Positions 22,121 to 33,862 of a stretch of 64,000 nt of DNA are shown piece by piece. The translations under genes and the position numbers were made by a program. A model generated the notes under the pieces. The model saw only the letters and a program-made list of their open reading frames with translations. It had not been told where the DNA came from and searched no databases. This stretch comes from Stereocaulon alpinum. Its lineage: Eukaryota; Ascomycota; Lecanoromycetes; Lecanorales; Stereocaulaceae. Position 1 is the first letter of the stretch, and each line of letters opens with the position of its first letter. The DNA lies in the NCBI GenBank assembly GCA_018257865.1, contig JAEUBA010000088.1:62001-126000 (forward strand). Reading direction: 5' to 3'.

Positions 22121-22786
22121 GTGGAATCCTTGGCAAAGGCGATGTCGTCAAGTCTTCGAAACATTTGCTCCGATAAAGCGATGCGATCCGTGCTTGCGGC
22201 TCAGCTGCTTAATGTTCCGACATACTTGGTGCAGCAGACCGATATGCTTGGACCTGGCAACGGGAAGCCTATGGATACATATGACCTCCCGTTAGATATT
22301 TGTACCACTATCCTCGAATATCTCTGTGTCCTTACCAAAGAAATTACCCCTCATGTCCCACTCTCTCATGGGAGCTAGACGATCTTTGTTAAGCTGAAGC
22401 CAAACATAATCGACACCTTTGTATATCAATATACAGTCTCACATGGGACGGCCCAGGTGTAAAATTTTGACGATGGGGGCATTTTGCGGTTCTACCGCTT
22501 TAGATATCGATACCAGTATAAGAAGGTGAACGTAGCAGTGTTGGCTTCAAAATGACATTCTTTCAGACCTCATGCCCAAAACAGCATTCCTAGAGCACAG
22601 CTGACTAGCATTAGCCAACACATTGCCAATGCCCAGTTTCATTGACAATGTATGTTTTCACCGCGTATCTTTGACAACATTTCGTTCGCTTCCTTCGACA
22701 CGCTTAACAATCGAAACGGCCTGCCTTCCTCTCAAGCCCCTCGTTCCCAGGCCAAGCAACCCTAACAACCAACCTCCTCACCTGCC
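22121..22786. other. Spacer between two gene relics
   Basis: No supported gene. An 85-codon plus-strand frame (22121..22378) contains plausible protein-like sequence (LPLDICTTILEYLCVLTKEI) but no family could be assigned; it might be a remnant of another gene. Confidence 0.35.
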
Positions 22787-23146
22787 TCACACAGCTAGCG
22801 GCCTGAACACCTCTTCCTCAACCTCAGCACTCAACATCCTGTCTTCCAAATATGCATCCAAATCTGATTGGATATCCCTCAACCCCCTCATCCTCGCCAT
22901 TACCTCCCACACTTCCGTCCACACTGCATCATACTTCGACGGCTATTCTTCGTGCCCACACCATTTTCTATATCCTAAGTGCCGTTCCAGATAAATATCG
23001 CGGATGCTGTTCCAGGTTTGAGGAACGATAAATTGCGAGAGGACAAGGGAGGCGTTGAAGGTGCGGAAGACGAATATTCTAGACTCGTAGAGGGTGATGA
23101 TTGCTTCGGTATGACTGAGGAACTTTAGCCAGTAGCAGGAACTCAT
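22787..23146 (-). pseudogene. Fragment of a 2EXR/DUF7730-like fungal gene, in-frame TAG
   Basis: Minus-strand frame with the spacing typical of the large fungal family that has 'crossed IY.ea..lLY..n.F.F......l..f...i.p..w..Ir.l.l'. Here it reads TLYESRIFVFRTFNASLVLS with QFIVPQTWNSIRDIYLERHLG. After TAG at 22943..22945 it continues in frame as SKYDAVWTEVWEVMARMRG with LRDIQSDLDAYLED and EEEVFRPLAV. The second half matches the 'W..vWe.la.M.gLrdl.v.l' region of the family. The N-terminus is missing and the single stop breaks the only frame. Function of the family is not established. Confidence 0.5.
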
Positions 23147-23985
23147 AGGAGACTAGGAGGCTTACGCCTTCTGACATGTTCGAAGGAGAGGCAAGAGTCC
23201 CCCCTTGCTCCCATTCTCCGTCCCAGTTTGGCACTTAAAGTTGTGTTACATTGAACATTTTCCTTTGCATTTCACATGTTTGTATTTCTTTTTCGTTCTC
23301 TTGATTCCATGCGCCACGTCTGCACTTCCACTAAGGAACTCTGTGTAGATCAAGGTCCGGATTTACGGTGGTAGATTGGAGAAGAACAGTGATTGCGGCT
23401 GGTCCATTGCTGCCCCTGCGCGTGTCATAGTTCCAAGATACGATTCAGGCGCTGGAACATTCGAGTGCTTCCTTCGGAAAGGGTGTAGTCTAGTTGCATT
23501 GCGAGTGAAGTTGCCTTCAGCAGGGCCAGGCATTGCTCGTTCGGGCAGATGCTACTGGATTGGTTGCCGGGCGGCGCCGCTGTCGTTGGACAAAGCAGCC
23601 AGTGATAGTAGGCATGTTCTGCGATATTGTGTGTAACATCCATTTCAGAGCCTAAGGTATGTTTGCTTCCCATGCATCGCAAACAGCCATGGCTGCTCTA
23701 CTAGAATTCTAGAGCCGTTGGAACGTCATTGGGAGAGTACAATAATTGTGAATTCTATGCACGCTAATGCAAGGCTGTCTCGGCTTCTTCTCTACCTTAA
23801 TAATAATAATACTTCACCATTCCTCCATTATATGGTCAATTGCTCCAACGCCAGAGATACAGATGGACAAGGCCGAGCATCAGAGCGCTCAATCTTCGTG
23901 ATCCAGTCAGTTCAACTCCTAGGGCCGCTCTAGTACGGGCAACGACGCACAGCATCCCCTCCAACCTTCCTCCAAGTCAACCGCT
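23147..23985. other. Intergenic, no gene seen
   Basis: About 0.84 kb upstream of dsc2. Includes a small (TAA/TAATAA) microsatellite near 23799-23810. No recognisable gene. Confidence 0.45.
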
Positions 23986-24948
23986 ATGCTTGCCTCCGGC
24001 TTCACGTCTGCGGGGGTCACCCAGTCCCTCTTCTTTGGCATGATAGCATCCTCTATCCTCGTCAGCATTACAGATACTAAATACCTTTTCTACATCCAAG
24101 TGGTCCCGCACTTGTGGCGTTACAAGCAGCTGTGGAGGCTGCTGACTTGGCAGGTACATCTCATTCCATTCCTCCCCATATAACGAAAACCTACTCTAGT
24201 CCATGAGCCATGATGACAGCATCTAACCACTACCACAGACATGTTACACTAATTCCACCGAGCTCCTCTTCGCCGCAATGACCATCTACCACCTACGCAT
24301 CATTGAGCGCCTTTGGGGCTCACGCAAATTCGCGGTATACACTTCTCCCCATTCGTTCCCGCACCTGCATTAATAACTCCATAGTCCTTCCTGATGAGCA
24401 TCCTTCCTCCCACTCTCCTGCTTCCCCCAATATTAACAACCATCCTCCGCCCCCTCTCACTCAATGCGATAAACCACCTCCCCGCAGGCCCCACACCCCT
24501 CATCTTCGCTCTCCTAGCCCAATATCACGCCGCCATACCTACAGTCTATAAATACCGCATCGCTACCTCCGACGCCCCTTCTGCATCTTCATCCTCAAAT
24601 GCGATGGAGGCTCCCGGCTTGGTATTCAGTGACAAATCCCTCGTTTACCTCCTCGCTGGGCAACTAGCTCTATCCTCGTTTCCTGGTTCGGCGTTAGCGG
24701 CGGGTGTGGGATGGCTGGTTGGTGTGGCGTGGAGGGGGGAATGGGGTCCTGCGGCTTGGAGCAGATTAAGGGTTCCTGGCTGGGTTGTTGGCGAAAAGAA
24801 GGCGGAGATGGGAGAAGGCTTTGAGGGGCTGAGAAGGAGATTGGAGGGAGAGGGGAGTGGGAGTGGCGTTGATGGGAGGAGGGAGGGCGAGGCGAGAAGA
24901 AGGACCCTCGGAAGAGGGATTTTGGATCAATTTAGAGGCGCTTTTTGA
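23986..24948 (+). CDS. dsc2: DSC E3 ligase complex subunit 2 (rhomboid-like, UBAC2 type)
   Basis: Exons 23986..24153, 24239..24334 and 24385..24948 give 275 aa; both introns are phase 0 with GT-AG borders. The start context is MLASGFTSAGVTQSLFFGMI. After the first join it reads WRLLTWQTCYTNSTELLFAA and MTIYHLRIIERLWGSRKF, the conserved core of the UBAC2/Dsc2 rhomboid pseudoprotease family, followed by several hydrophobic segments (ILPPTLLLPPILTTILRPL, ALSSFPGSALAAGVGWLVG) and a basic tail ending RRTLGRGILDQFRGAF. It lacks the catalytic GxSx serine motif. In fission yeast and Aspergillus the membrane-bound Golgi DSC complex ubiquitinates the SREBP precursor during sterol/hypoxia response. No C-terminal UBA domain is seen. 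Confidence 0.8.
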
Positions 24949-25772
24949 AAAGGCCGAATAGGAACCAGGCCTTAGAAGCGCCCAATACGACGATGGGATG
25001 GGCATGTTGGCACAGGCGAAGTACAAACGTACTTTCAGTCGAATAAGGAAAGACCACAAAAGCTGGGCACGGCTCCGCGCGTAACAACACTGCCTGCTTC
25101 AACTAACTCGGAAATGTCAATTTCCAGGCCGCAGCTCTCAGAAAGCACTAGAGTGTGTGGAAAGGCGGTGCAAAGATCTGATACATTCCGCTCTACTAGA
25201 GCCAGAGACTCCAGCTCCAGGCTCAATCGTACACCAACGGAGTGAAACCGGTTGTCACATACCCTCAGACCAAACACGCTGACACGCTATCACCAGGTTC
25301 GAAGCCCGCTATATCGGAGATCTCAACCGCCGAAATGAGTTTCTGATATCTAGTGCGGCATCTTCTTCGTCTAGGGACCGAAATATGAATTGTGCGTTGT
25401 ATTGGGCAGATCATTGAATCTTATGACCTATAGAGATCTCTGTCATAACAGTGCAAACTCCGGGGCTTATGGCAACTACTTTGTCCAATTCTAGGCTTGG
25501 CTGAAAGAGAAATTGATGCTTTGGGATGAGAGATCAGGAGATCAGGAGATCATTCCGAACATTGGAAGCGCCTTATAAGCACTATGATCAAAGATAGACT
25601 CCCTTCAAGAAATGGACATTACTCTCAATGGGTATACTGAAAAGGCAGCAAAAGCGAGATATCTACAGCATCACTGCACCTCCACTGGAATGTTCTTGTT
25701 CTTGTTGAGAAGCTCATATGGATGCTCAGGCTGCACTCGACCCCAATAGCATCATCAATAAAACACAGGAGC
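24949..25772. other. Intergenic, no gene seen
   Basis: Convergent spacer between dsc2 and the carbonic-anhydrase-like gene. An 80-codon minus-strand frame at 25035..25277 was considered but shows no family resemblance or start/splice support. Confidence 0.4.
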
Positions 25773-26791
25773 TCATCTCCCAGACGCACCTCCTCCCTCA
25801 GTCCCCACCCTACCCACCTCCAACTCCTTCTCCATCCCCATCTCCACCTCCTCCGCCGTCCCCTTCTCAAGATCAAACACATACCCCAACACCATCAACC
25901 CGCCCTCTCCCTTCCCTAGATACGGATCCGATTTGAGTCTCGCCATTTCGTCGAGTCTCGCCATTTCGTCCCTGACATTGTCTTGGTAGCTATATACACC
26001 ACCATCAGCATCTCGCTCTTAAGCATCTATAAAACCCACACAGGGCCGGAAGAAAAACCCCTCTTCGTAAACACCCCAAACCACATCCCCTCGATCTCCT
26101 CCGCGCGTCCAGGCACGCGCGCCTTCATCCCCGCTCTCAAACATTCTTCTATTGATCCGCCCATGCCGCATTCTCTCTCTCCCAGCATCAGCTCTCCGCC
26201 ATGCATACACCTCAAGTAGGGGAGCTGGAGCAGAATTGGATGTAGATACCGGTATGCTGCGCCACAATCACAGTTCCCAGTCCGCCATTACTCATTACGT
26301 CAAGCGTATACAGCGTCCTAAGCACATCGTCTGTGACGCGGCCGCTGGCGTTGGGGAGGATCATTGCTTCTGGTGGGGGGGGGGTAGTTGTTAGCGTCTA
26401 CGACGGCCACGTACACGAATACGTTTTCTTTGTGGGACGGGGATGAGGAGGCTGGGATGGTGCGGTGGGGGGTGGGGATTACATACCGCTATCTTTTAAG
26501 CCAAAGAGTTTCTTGGGGTGGACGCGGACGTTGGTGCAGTAGAGTGGGATGGGGGGGTTGGTGGTTGGTAGTCCTGTTGTGAGGGTGGGTGAGGGGAGAG
26601 GAAAGTGCTAATGACGATGAAGGGTTCGCCTTTGTGTATGATTCCTTTTGTGGTCACGCCTGGGATGGAGGTTTTGGCGAATTCCCTGTATTCTGAGTTG
26701 TAGTGTGTTGGCTTGGAGCTGTGTCGAGGGTGTTGGGGATGTATTGCTTGTTTCGGGCGAGGAAATGTGCGATTTTGGGGTCTTGAGGCAT
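25773..26791 (-). CDS. Beta-carbonic-anhydrase-like protein (possibly degenerating)
   Basis: A minus-strand gene that only makes sense once spliced. The supported 3' exons are 26369..26250, 26172..26073 and 25989..25773, with the preceding exon ending at 26487; all joins keep phase. The spliced product reads LYCTNVRVHPKKLFGLKDS, then EAMILPNASGRVTDDVLRTL, then GTVIVAQHTECGMGGSIEEC, RAEEIEGMWFGVYQDNVRDE and LGYVFDLEKG, matching beta-CA order (CxDxR zinc motif, RNAGG..., HTDCGM, the EGMDFG region and a VYDVKTG-like end). The zinc ligands Cys, His and Cys are kept, but the Asp of CxDxR is Asn (CTNVR). ATG 26791 starts MPQDPKIAHFLARNKQYIP; at least one intron between it and 26487 could not be placed. 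A perfect 18-bp tandem repeat duplicates DEMARL near 25936-25971. Activity (CO2 hydration) is doubtful. Confidence 0.6.
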
Positions 26792-27442
26792 GATGGTATG
26801 TGAGTGATAAGATCTGTCAAACTAAACGTTGAAGGGGGGGTTTTTGTGGCAGAAAATGAGATGGGCTGGACTTGTAAGAAGACTAGATGACCAAACGACT
26901 GTTTTATGAAGGAAAAGGTCGTCACGCAATAGGCGGTCAATGATGTTTGGTATCACCCTCGTGAATTCTGGCTGCCCCTCAATGCCTCTTCAACACCGTC
27001 AATCTCAACTGGTAGGTCGTCATAGATCTGGGAGTACATAATGGCAGAGCCTATCCCACCAGCCCATACGACTGCTTCACTTTCATTGCAGAAGTCACTT
27101 TCAAGCGATCGCTACATATATAGGATACCGTATGCGCATCACACTTTAAGCTGGGAGCATTCTATTCACCGCTTCGAACTCCGTCGTTGGGAGAGCTCGG
27201 ATTTCGCGGATAATCTCCAGATAGTTCCTTTGGTTGACATCCAACCATCCTAGACAATGAGCGGTGAAGGGTTGGACTGTTATGGTCTGAGCCCGGATAC
27301 AGATTCTCAGTCACTGGCTCGTGACCTCACATTCCCAGCTCATCCTCGTAGTAGAAGCAGCCACGGCAAAAGCTCGACAGGCTACTGTCCGGCCCTTCTT
27401 GCTCACTATGAGATAAGGTAACAAGACACGCTTAAATGTGAT
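26792..27442. other. Intergenic, no gene seen
   Basis: Upstream of the carbonic-anhydrase-like gene and downstream of the secreted protein gene. No recognisable element. Confidence 0.45.
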
Positions 27443-28484
27443 TCAGAGCAGAAAGAAAAGTAAGGCATTCGTTGCAAGTCCAACGACGAACACAAACTTT
27501 CTGCTCGCTTTGCTGAAGCCATTGGCCACACTCGTATTGGGGTCGTGGCTACCAGGGGCTATGTTGGTGGGGTTTGTACAGATAAGCCTGGTATCGGCGA
27601 ATGGACTGCCATGGAAGGTTGAAGCATTGGAGAATAAAGTCAACAGCATGGTCGTGGGTGTTTTGGCCCATTGATCGTATGTTGTGTAGTTTCCTTGTCG
27701 AAAACCCACTGTCTGCTGATAGAGGATGAGAGGGAAATTTGGCGGTGCCCTAGAGCAGCTTTCGCGTAGTTGATAGCTTAGATTGAGGCCTGAAATTGCA
27801 GTGTACAACTTTAGTAAAGGCCAGTGCACACTGTTCCTATGTTGAGAACGTACCTTGGGAGTACGAAGCATGAAAGCCAAGGTCGCTCTTACTTTTGGAC
27901 TTAGGGCAAGAATTCGGTAGCGTGGCAAGGCTCTGCAAGATTGAATCACACCTACTCTGGCGTCGAATGGCGTCGTCACCTGCGAAGCTTGAGACTTGCT
28001 GTTGGACTTGTGTTGTTATGTCGTTGACACATGCTGAGCCAACTAAGCTCGTGCAATCTCCGGTGTTGGAGGTCTGACTCGAATCGGTTTGTGGTAGACT
28101 GAAAAAAACCGAACAGCCACTAAGGACTGAACCTAGTGTCGATACGTTCTGCCCTGATGACATGTTGAGGTAGACATAATTTTTCAGTACTTCAGCTGTA
28201 CTGTTGCCAGAAGAGTCCACTCCTTGGCTAAGAATGTTGGCTATCTGCCATGTTTCATCGTTGCTGTGCACCAAAAAGGTGCTTGAGGGTGTTGCTGATG
28301 ATGTGCCAGGTTCCTGTACTACTGCGGGTATGGGATAAAGGTTGGACGCGTTCGGATGTTCGTAGATATCGAAAGGAGCACAATCAGAATTCGCTGCAGT
28401 ACCGTCCATCGCGGGATGATATGCAGAGACGCATGAAAGGCATAGGGTAAATGCGGTTAAAAGAAACTGCGCTTGCGACAGCAT
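27443..28484 (-). CDS. Secreted, probably GPI-anchored protein of unknown function
   Basis: Exons 28484..27854 and 27789..27443 on the minus strand give 325 aa. The start was placed at 28484 because it begins a clear signal peptide (MLSQAQFLLTAFTLCLSCVSA) with a likely cleavage after VSA-Y; an upstream in-frame Met would bury it. The mature part is rich in Ser, Thr and Asn with many N-glycosylation sequons (NAS, NST, NMS, NVS, NYT, NTS) and paired Cys. The intron joins SYSQ to GLNLSYQL. The C-terminus ends in a hydrophobic tail (FVFVVGLATNALLFFLL) preceded by a small-residue region, typical of GPI signals. The probable location is cell wall or plasma membrane; no enzymatic domain recognised. 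Confidence 0.75.
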
Positions 28485-29342
28485 ATTTGGATGAATGTGA
28501 GTCTTGAATAAGCAAAGATTGATGCGGTTCTGTACCTGCATAAAGAAGACATCAGAAACAAACCTTTGGGAGCGCTTCGCCTGTTAACAGCATTGAAGAA
28601 GTGGTCACTAGACAATGAAAAGGATTAATGTCGGGCTAACAGTCCGTATGTTGTTGGAGATGTCTGGAAACTCGTAAAGTATTCCTCAAACACCCCAGCC
28701 TCAGTCAGGGTAATCAATATCCGCTGTTGGTGGTCTCACTCCCGTCTGGAGTGTTTCACCTGAAAACATAAATAGTTTCAAACTTGACGCAACTCGATTC
28801 ATGAAACCTCGCTGAGATAAGTGTAAAGATTGGCTTGAAGCAGAGGAAGGGCGTTCCATAGCATGCAACCTTCGGGTAACACTCGGTACCATCATGATCG
28901 TTTAGTGGTCGATCCTTGTCTATGGAATTGGTTACGTGTCTTTTGGCGACTGAAGAAAATTAGTCTGTCGCCCTCTTTGTAAGCAGCCTCCTGCATGTTC
29001 GAATGGCGTGGCTTTGCATGAGCTCGAGTCCAGCAAGATGGGAATAAGAGTTGTAGTAGACAGGCTTCGAACGAGTCAGAAACAGTGGCCTTCTTGCGCC
29101 GGGCTGACTCATGACTTGGCATCCCAATCGGGAGTTTACTTTCTCTACCCGACGGAGTAAGAGGTCAAAGTCCATTGTTCACAAATGTCTCTACGTGGGA
29201 ATTGTGATGCATCGCAAAGGAACAACTCGTAGAATGGCTCGATAGCAGCTAGCATACTCCCCCTTCTTTCCCGCTTCGAAGGGATCGTCCTACCTTGCAA
29301 CGTACTGGCCCAGAGGCCAGCCCCCTTCTGCCTCCCGCAGTC
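28485..29342. other. Divergent intergenic region, no gene seen
   Basis: 0.86 kb shared upstream region of the secreted-protein gene (minus) and uds1 (plus). Short frames on the minus strand near 28701-29175 are not recognised. Confidence 0.45.
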
Positions 29343-31858
29343 ATGAACGGCGCCGGGGTACGAAAGTCCTCTTTCTCTTCTGACTACGATTCAAGATATG
29401 GCTCAGGTCTACAAGTCCATCCGTCTACGAAGGTTCTCCTTGACGGCTACAATAGCTCGCTCGAAGGTACTGGAAATAGCTCATCAGGACAACAGCGGTA
29501 CAACCATGTGAGAAATCCGGAATTCCTTTGCTACCTAGAATACTGACACTGTTCATAGTTGAATGGCTCTCAAGTGCGAAGCTCAGACCTTTTGGACCCA
29601 AACGACCCTGTCTCAATGCACCTTTTGATGGAAACAGCCATTGGCGACAGCCAGCAATTTGGAGTACTGTCATTCGAGGAAGTGGATGAATTGAAAAAGG
29701 AGCTTTCTGTTCTATCCACGAGGATCGACGCCACGAAGCGTAAGCTGGCTATCGAGAACAAACTTCGCGATGCAGCGTCGTCTCTTAACCGCCTCTACAC
29801 TCCGAACAGTCGCGAGAGCATGACCGACGCCTCTGGGAAACCATCGCAAAAACGCCATCGTAGGAGTATAATGAGCCGAAGCAGCGGAAGTGATCTTTTG
29901 AGTAAGACCGATGACGAGCTGGCTGCTAGTACTAGGAAATGCGAGGATCTAGCGCAAGAGCTTTGGAGGCTTGAGAGGCGATTACAAGATGTGCAGAGAA
30001 AGCTTCTCGAACATACAGCTGGGGTATTGCAAATGACGCATAAGGGCTTCTTGGAAAAAGACATGCCGCCGCAACAACCGAGTGGCATGAACGGTTACGC
30101 CGACGCCCTGCACGACAGCCCACTTTTTGGCACTGGAAACGACTTTGATGATCGCAGCTTTTATCAAAGACTGGACACACTGTTCGACTCTGGTGCTAGC
30201 CATGCAAATGGCCAGGTTGCGGCGGCTTTCGAGCAACAGACTTTATCCATTCTTGCAACGGAAAGGAAGATTTGGGACCTCAACCAACGCTTAAGGGATT
30301 CAATCGCACAAGCAAGCGCAGGGCGCCAAACGATATCAGCCCCGCCTGCTCCAGATACTTCAGAGTCTTTAGATCAACGAGACACTGAAGCCGCATTACA
30401 AGGACAGATAGAATATTTGGAGAAAGGTCTCGACGCTTTGCAGAAAAGCCAGGTGGATACGTTACAAGGCTACAAGCAGTCGACCTACGCGGCAGAGGAG
30501 AGACTGGAAGATCTAAACACGCAGCTCCGTGGCATCATCGTTCGCAGTAGTCCGGATGGCGACCCACAATATCCTCTGCCACCAGATGTGTCTGGAAAGA
30601 GTCCTGAAGAACAGATGGCTTTCCTTGAAGGCGGCCTGGACGCGCTAGAACAGCGTGTACAGCGACTCAAGGAGGCCAGTCAGGCGTCTTCCTCCAGATC
30701 TGTGGTTCATGAGGAGAAAGCAGGTCAATACGACAATGTACTACAAGGTCTATGGCAAAGTTTGCTTGCAGGCGAGGAGACATCGGAGCCTTTCTCGCTG
30801 CAGTCCTTCTCCATGAGAGTCAGTTCGTTGAACACGCGAGTGGCTGGCCTACAAGAGCAAAAGGATATATTGGGCCGCCAAATTCAGCAGCAGAGGGAGA
30901 TAAACAGCAAGTCCGATGGTGAAAAGGATGCGCGACTCTTAGAAGTGACTACCGAAGCCGAGAATCTAAGGAAGGACCTGGAAGCCACTAGTAAAGAGGG
31001 CATGAACGAAATTAACGCTGTCAAAGCTCAACTCGCTGCAAGTACTGAAGCGAAAGATCAGCTGTTCATTGAGCTGCAAGACAAGCATGGTGTTATCTCA
31101 AAACTCGAACAAAGCGTCCAAGAGAAATCTGCAGAAGCCAAAAAGGCTCGCCATGAGATGGAAGACTTTGAAGGGGAGATGGTCCGCTTACAAACAGAGC
31201 TTACTGTCGCCAGAGCTGAGCTTGATGGCGCCTACGGTACTCGGGCTCAGCGAGCTGCCGAGGTAGCAACTCATCCTGCCTTACTCAAAGAGATTAGCGA
31301 GCTCAAGGAGCACAACCAAGCAATTTCTGAAGAGCTTGCCACTGTAAAGTCGAAGCATGAAGCTGCAGGGAGCGGGAACGCAGATCTGAACCAACGAGTG
31401 CAAACTCTACAGAAAGAACTTTCCGAGACGATTGCCGAATATGAGGTTATGACTAAATCTAGTATTGAATATGAGAAAGAACGAGAGCATTTGGAAAACA
31501 CTATTGATGGCTTACGAGATCGCTGTGAGTCCCTAGAGTCTCAATTGAGCGATGAAAGGGTTCAGTCATTGGGGACGAAGAGTCCTGGACGGCCTGGAAG
31601 CAGGGAGTCGCAGGGTGCAACCAGCACCAGTACCACAGTACTCAAGAACGAATTCAAGAAGTTGATGAGGGAGACGAGGCAGGAAAATATGAAGGCATTG
31701 AGGGTAATTCGTCTACGTAACACTCTGATAAGCCAATGCTAATTTTTCCATAGTTCGAACAAAGCGAACGTCGTAAACTAGAAGCTCAACTTCGCACACT
31801 AACGAAGGATCAGCCCCCCGGGAAATCATCGTTGAGTCAAAGCATGACGGCGCATTGA
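29343..31858 (+). CDS. uds1: Up-regulated-during-septation protein (coiled-coil)
   Basis: Exons 29343..29507, 29559..31703 and 31754..31858 give 804 aa. The Uds1 domain lies at about residues 25-145: VLLDGYNSSLEGTG, then NDPVSMHLLMETAIGDSQQF, VLSFEEVDELKKELSVLSTR and NKLRDAASSLNRLY. The rest is predominantly long coiled coil (heptad-rich Glu/Lys/Leu stretches from about 150 to 760, broken by a Ser/Pro region), ending after intron 2 in FEQSERRKLEAQLRTLTK. Family members in fission yeast are periodically expressed at septation, and filamentous-fungal homologues are inferred to act at septa or cell poles. The last 35-codon exon was included because it continues the coiled coil in phase and supplies a stop. 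Confidence 0.85.
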
Positions 31859-32279
31859 AGGACGCGACTGGCACAGCATATGATCTTTCAATATCGAGGC
31901 CTCGCCTTGAACAATGAGAATAGGACAAGTGCATAATTATATGGGCTCATTGGAGTATACTCGCAAAGGATCGTCTACGGCTTTGCTATGTATGAGCTAG
32001 CTTGCGAAGGCGGATCTGCTCAAACGTGTCGAAACGAGAGACGTTCATGAGTTCTACTCCGACTTCACTTGGGCAGCTCAAACATTCACTGAGTCGTGAA
32101 ACGAGGGCATCAAGCCCGCCAGCCGCTTAGTCGCGGCTTCCTCAGTCACGAGCCTTACTACGACTTCCAGGAAGTCATTAAAAAAGGGCACTTGCTCTCC
32201 GACAGTATTCTACTCATACGGCAGACGAAGGTCAGATACCCTCTTATCGAGCATTGATAGTGGTTAAAGTCTGAGCTCA
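31859..32279. other. Intergenic, no gene seen
   Basis: Head-to-tail spacer between uds1 and the next plus-strand gene. A 35-nt imperfect palindromic patch near 32091-32149 (CGTGAAACGAGG...CAGTCACGAG) is present; no gene. Confidence 0.4.
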
Positions 32280-33455
32280 ATGTCTGTCATTACGGCTATG
32301 GACCCATCGATGGATGGAGCGCTCGACCAAATCACCAACGAGTCAAGCTCACCGCCTCCCTCTCCACCCTCTGCCACGGCCAAAACGGGGCCAGCCCTCA
32401 GACACAAGTCAATGCATCTAAGCCTCAACCCCGAACTCGATTCCTTGGAAAGCTATCCGTCCCCACACAGCTCCATATACGAAGCTTCGTTGGTCCACCA
32501 GTCAGACGAAAGGGTAGATATGATCCCTCCATACACTACCGATGACGGCCATCCACCCTGGGACAACATCGTGCCAGATGCCTCAGGCAATCCTGTACCC
32601 GTCTCTTTTCTGCGAGCTTCGCCGTCCAAGGATGTCCATGTACCTCACGAGCTGTATCCGATAACAGAAAGGAGTTCACTTGCTACAATCCGAGCATCAT
32701 TGTCTCTAAGAGACCAAGGGTCGATATCTACCCTCCGACCGCGCAGCCCTGGTCTAAATGGCAAGAAAAGCAAAGCATTTTCTCTCTCAGACCTACCAAC
32801 CATGCCTGAATGTCACTCACGGCCGACTCCAGCTCTACTGACTCCAGTGCGACCCCAGAAACCGCCTCCAGAACGCATCCCTACGCCACCTGGATTGCCC
32901 ACATTCGGACAGCCTGAAGCGGTAAATTACCGATTGCCTCCTCCAAAAAGTCGCTTTAGGGACAACTTTCGTACACCGACACCAGAACAAAGAGAATACA
33001 ATCGTCAAACTATTGGATTACCAAAGGGGATCGTGATGAGAGGCGACAATGGAGTGGTAGTCCGCGGGAAGTTCACTCCAATCGTGAGCGGTCATTTTCC
33101 ACCACAACGCCAAGTTCACGCGGTCTTCCGAGCACCACACCAAGCGCATGCCGCTGCACTAGAACCACAAGCGCCTGCTAGGGAGGCCAATACCCTGGCA
33201 AACCGAGTTGTTCAGACGTCGGCTCCGCATATAGATGACAGGCCGCAAGTGGGGAACGCCCAGAGCAGCAAGAACGATTGGAAGCAAGCCTGTCTATTTG
33301 TCTTTTGCTGTGGGACTTGCTCCTGCCTTTGCAAGGATGCTGCGGCGAATAACCCTGCGCCGACTACGGCTTCAAGTGGGGGTGTCCAGTGGGAATTACA
33401 GCCACCGAGTATAAGAGCCCGACATCGTCACAGCAGGGGGCCCGTGTCGAATTGA
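32280..33455 (+). CDS. Disordered Pro-rich protein with Cys-rich C-terminal patch, 391 aa
   Basis: Uninterrupted 391-codon frame from ATG 32280; a second Met follows at codon 7. Most of the protein is Ser/Pro-rich and likely disordered, with a conserved-looking core around residues 200-270 (PERIPTPPGLPTFGQPEA, then YRLPPPKSRFRDNFRTPTPE and LPKGIVMRGDNGVVVRGKF). Near residue 338 is a hydrophobic Cys cluster, KQACLFVFCCGTCSCLCKD, which could be palmitoylated and attach the protein to membranes; this is inference. The family is not recognised, though the core suggests conservation among filamentous ascomycetes. Confidence 0.65.
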   Translation: MSVITAMDPSMDGALDQITNESSSPPPSPPSATAKTGPALRHKSMHLSLNPELDSLESYPSPHSSIYEASLVHQSDERVDMIPPYTTDDGHPPWDNIVPDASGNPVPVSFLRASPSKDVHVPHELYPITERSSLATIRASLSLRDQGSISTLRPRSPGLNGKKSKAFSLSDLPTMPECHSRPTPALLTPVRPQKPPPERIPTPPGLPTFGQPEAVNYRLPPPKSRFRDNFRTPTPEQREYNRQTIGLPKGIVMRGDNGVVVRGKFTPIVSGHFPPQRQVHAVFRAPHQAHAAALEPQAPAREANTLANRVVQTSAPHIDDRPQVGNAQSSKNDWKQACLFVFCCGTCSCLCKDAAANNPAPTTASSGGVQWELQPPSIRARHRHSRGPVSN

Positions 33456-33862
33456 ATGGCAAGGGCGGGAAGTCGAAATTTCATCTGGCAGTGATGGAGA
33501 ATTGAGCGCGAGAAAGGTGAAGGAGAGGCTCGAGACCCAACTTGAGTGGTTAGCATAGCGAGTACGTAATCGAATGAGACTTTTGGTAGTGCAAAGACCT
33601 GTCCATGGATAGCATTGTCTCTCTCAATGCCTTTTGTCTACCTGTGTAATTAGAGGTACAATCTATGCCATGGCAAACATATAGGTACAGAGTATATGTG
33701 AGATGAATGCTGGGGATTGAGGTATAGCTGTACAAGTCCACCTCCACCGCATTGATAGCCGACCACTCAACATAGCTCAACGATGGGTCTGCAGCCAGAG
33801 ACACCAGTTCAGACATCTTCCCTAGCCACAGATACGGCCGGTTTCCCATCAAACCGGCCATC
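33456..33862. other. Convergent 3' spacer, no gene seen
   Basis: Between the stop of the disordered-protein gene and the stop of qcr6. Shared 3' untranslated sequence; no gene supported. Confidence 0.5.
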
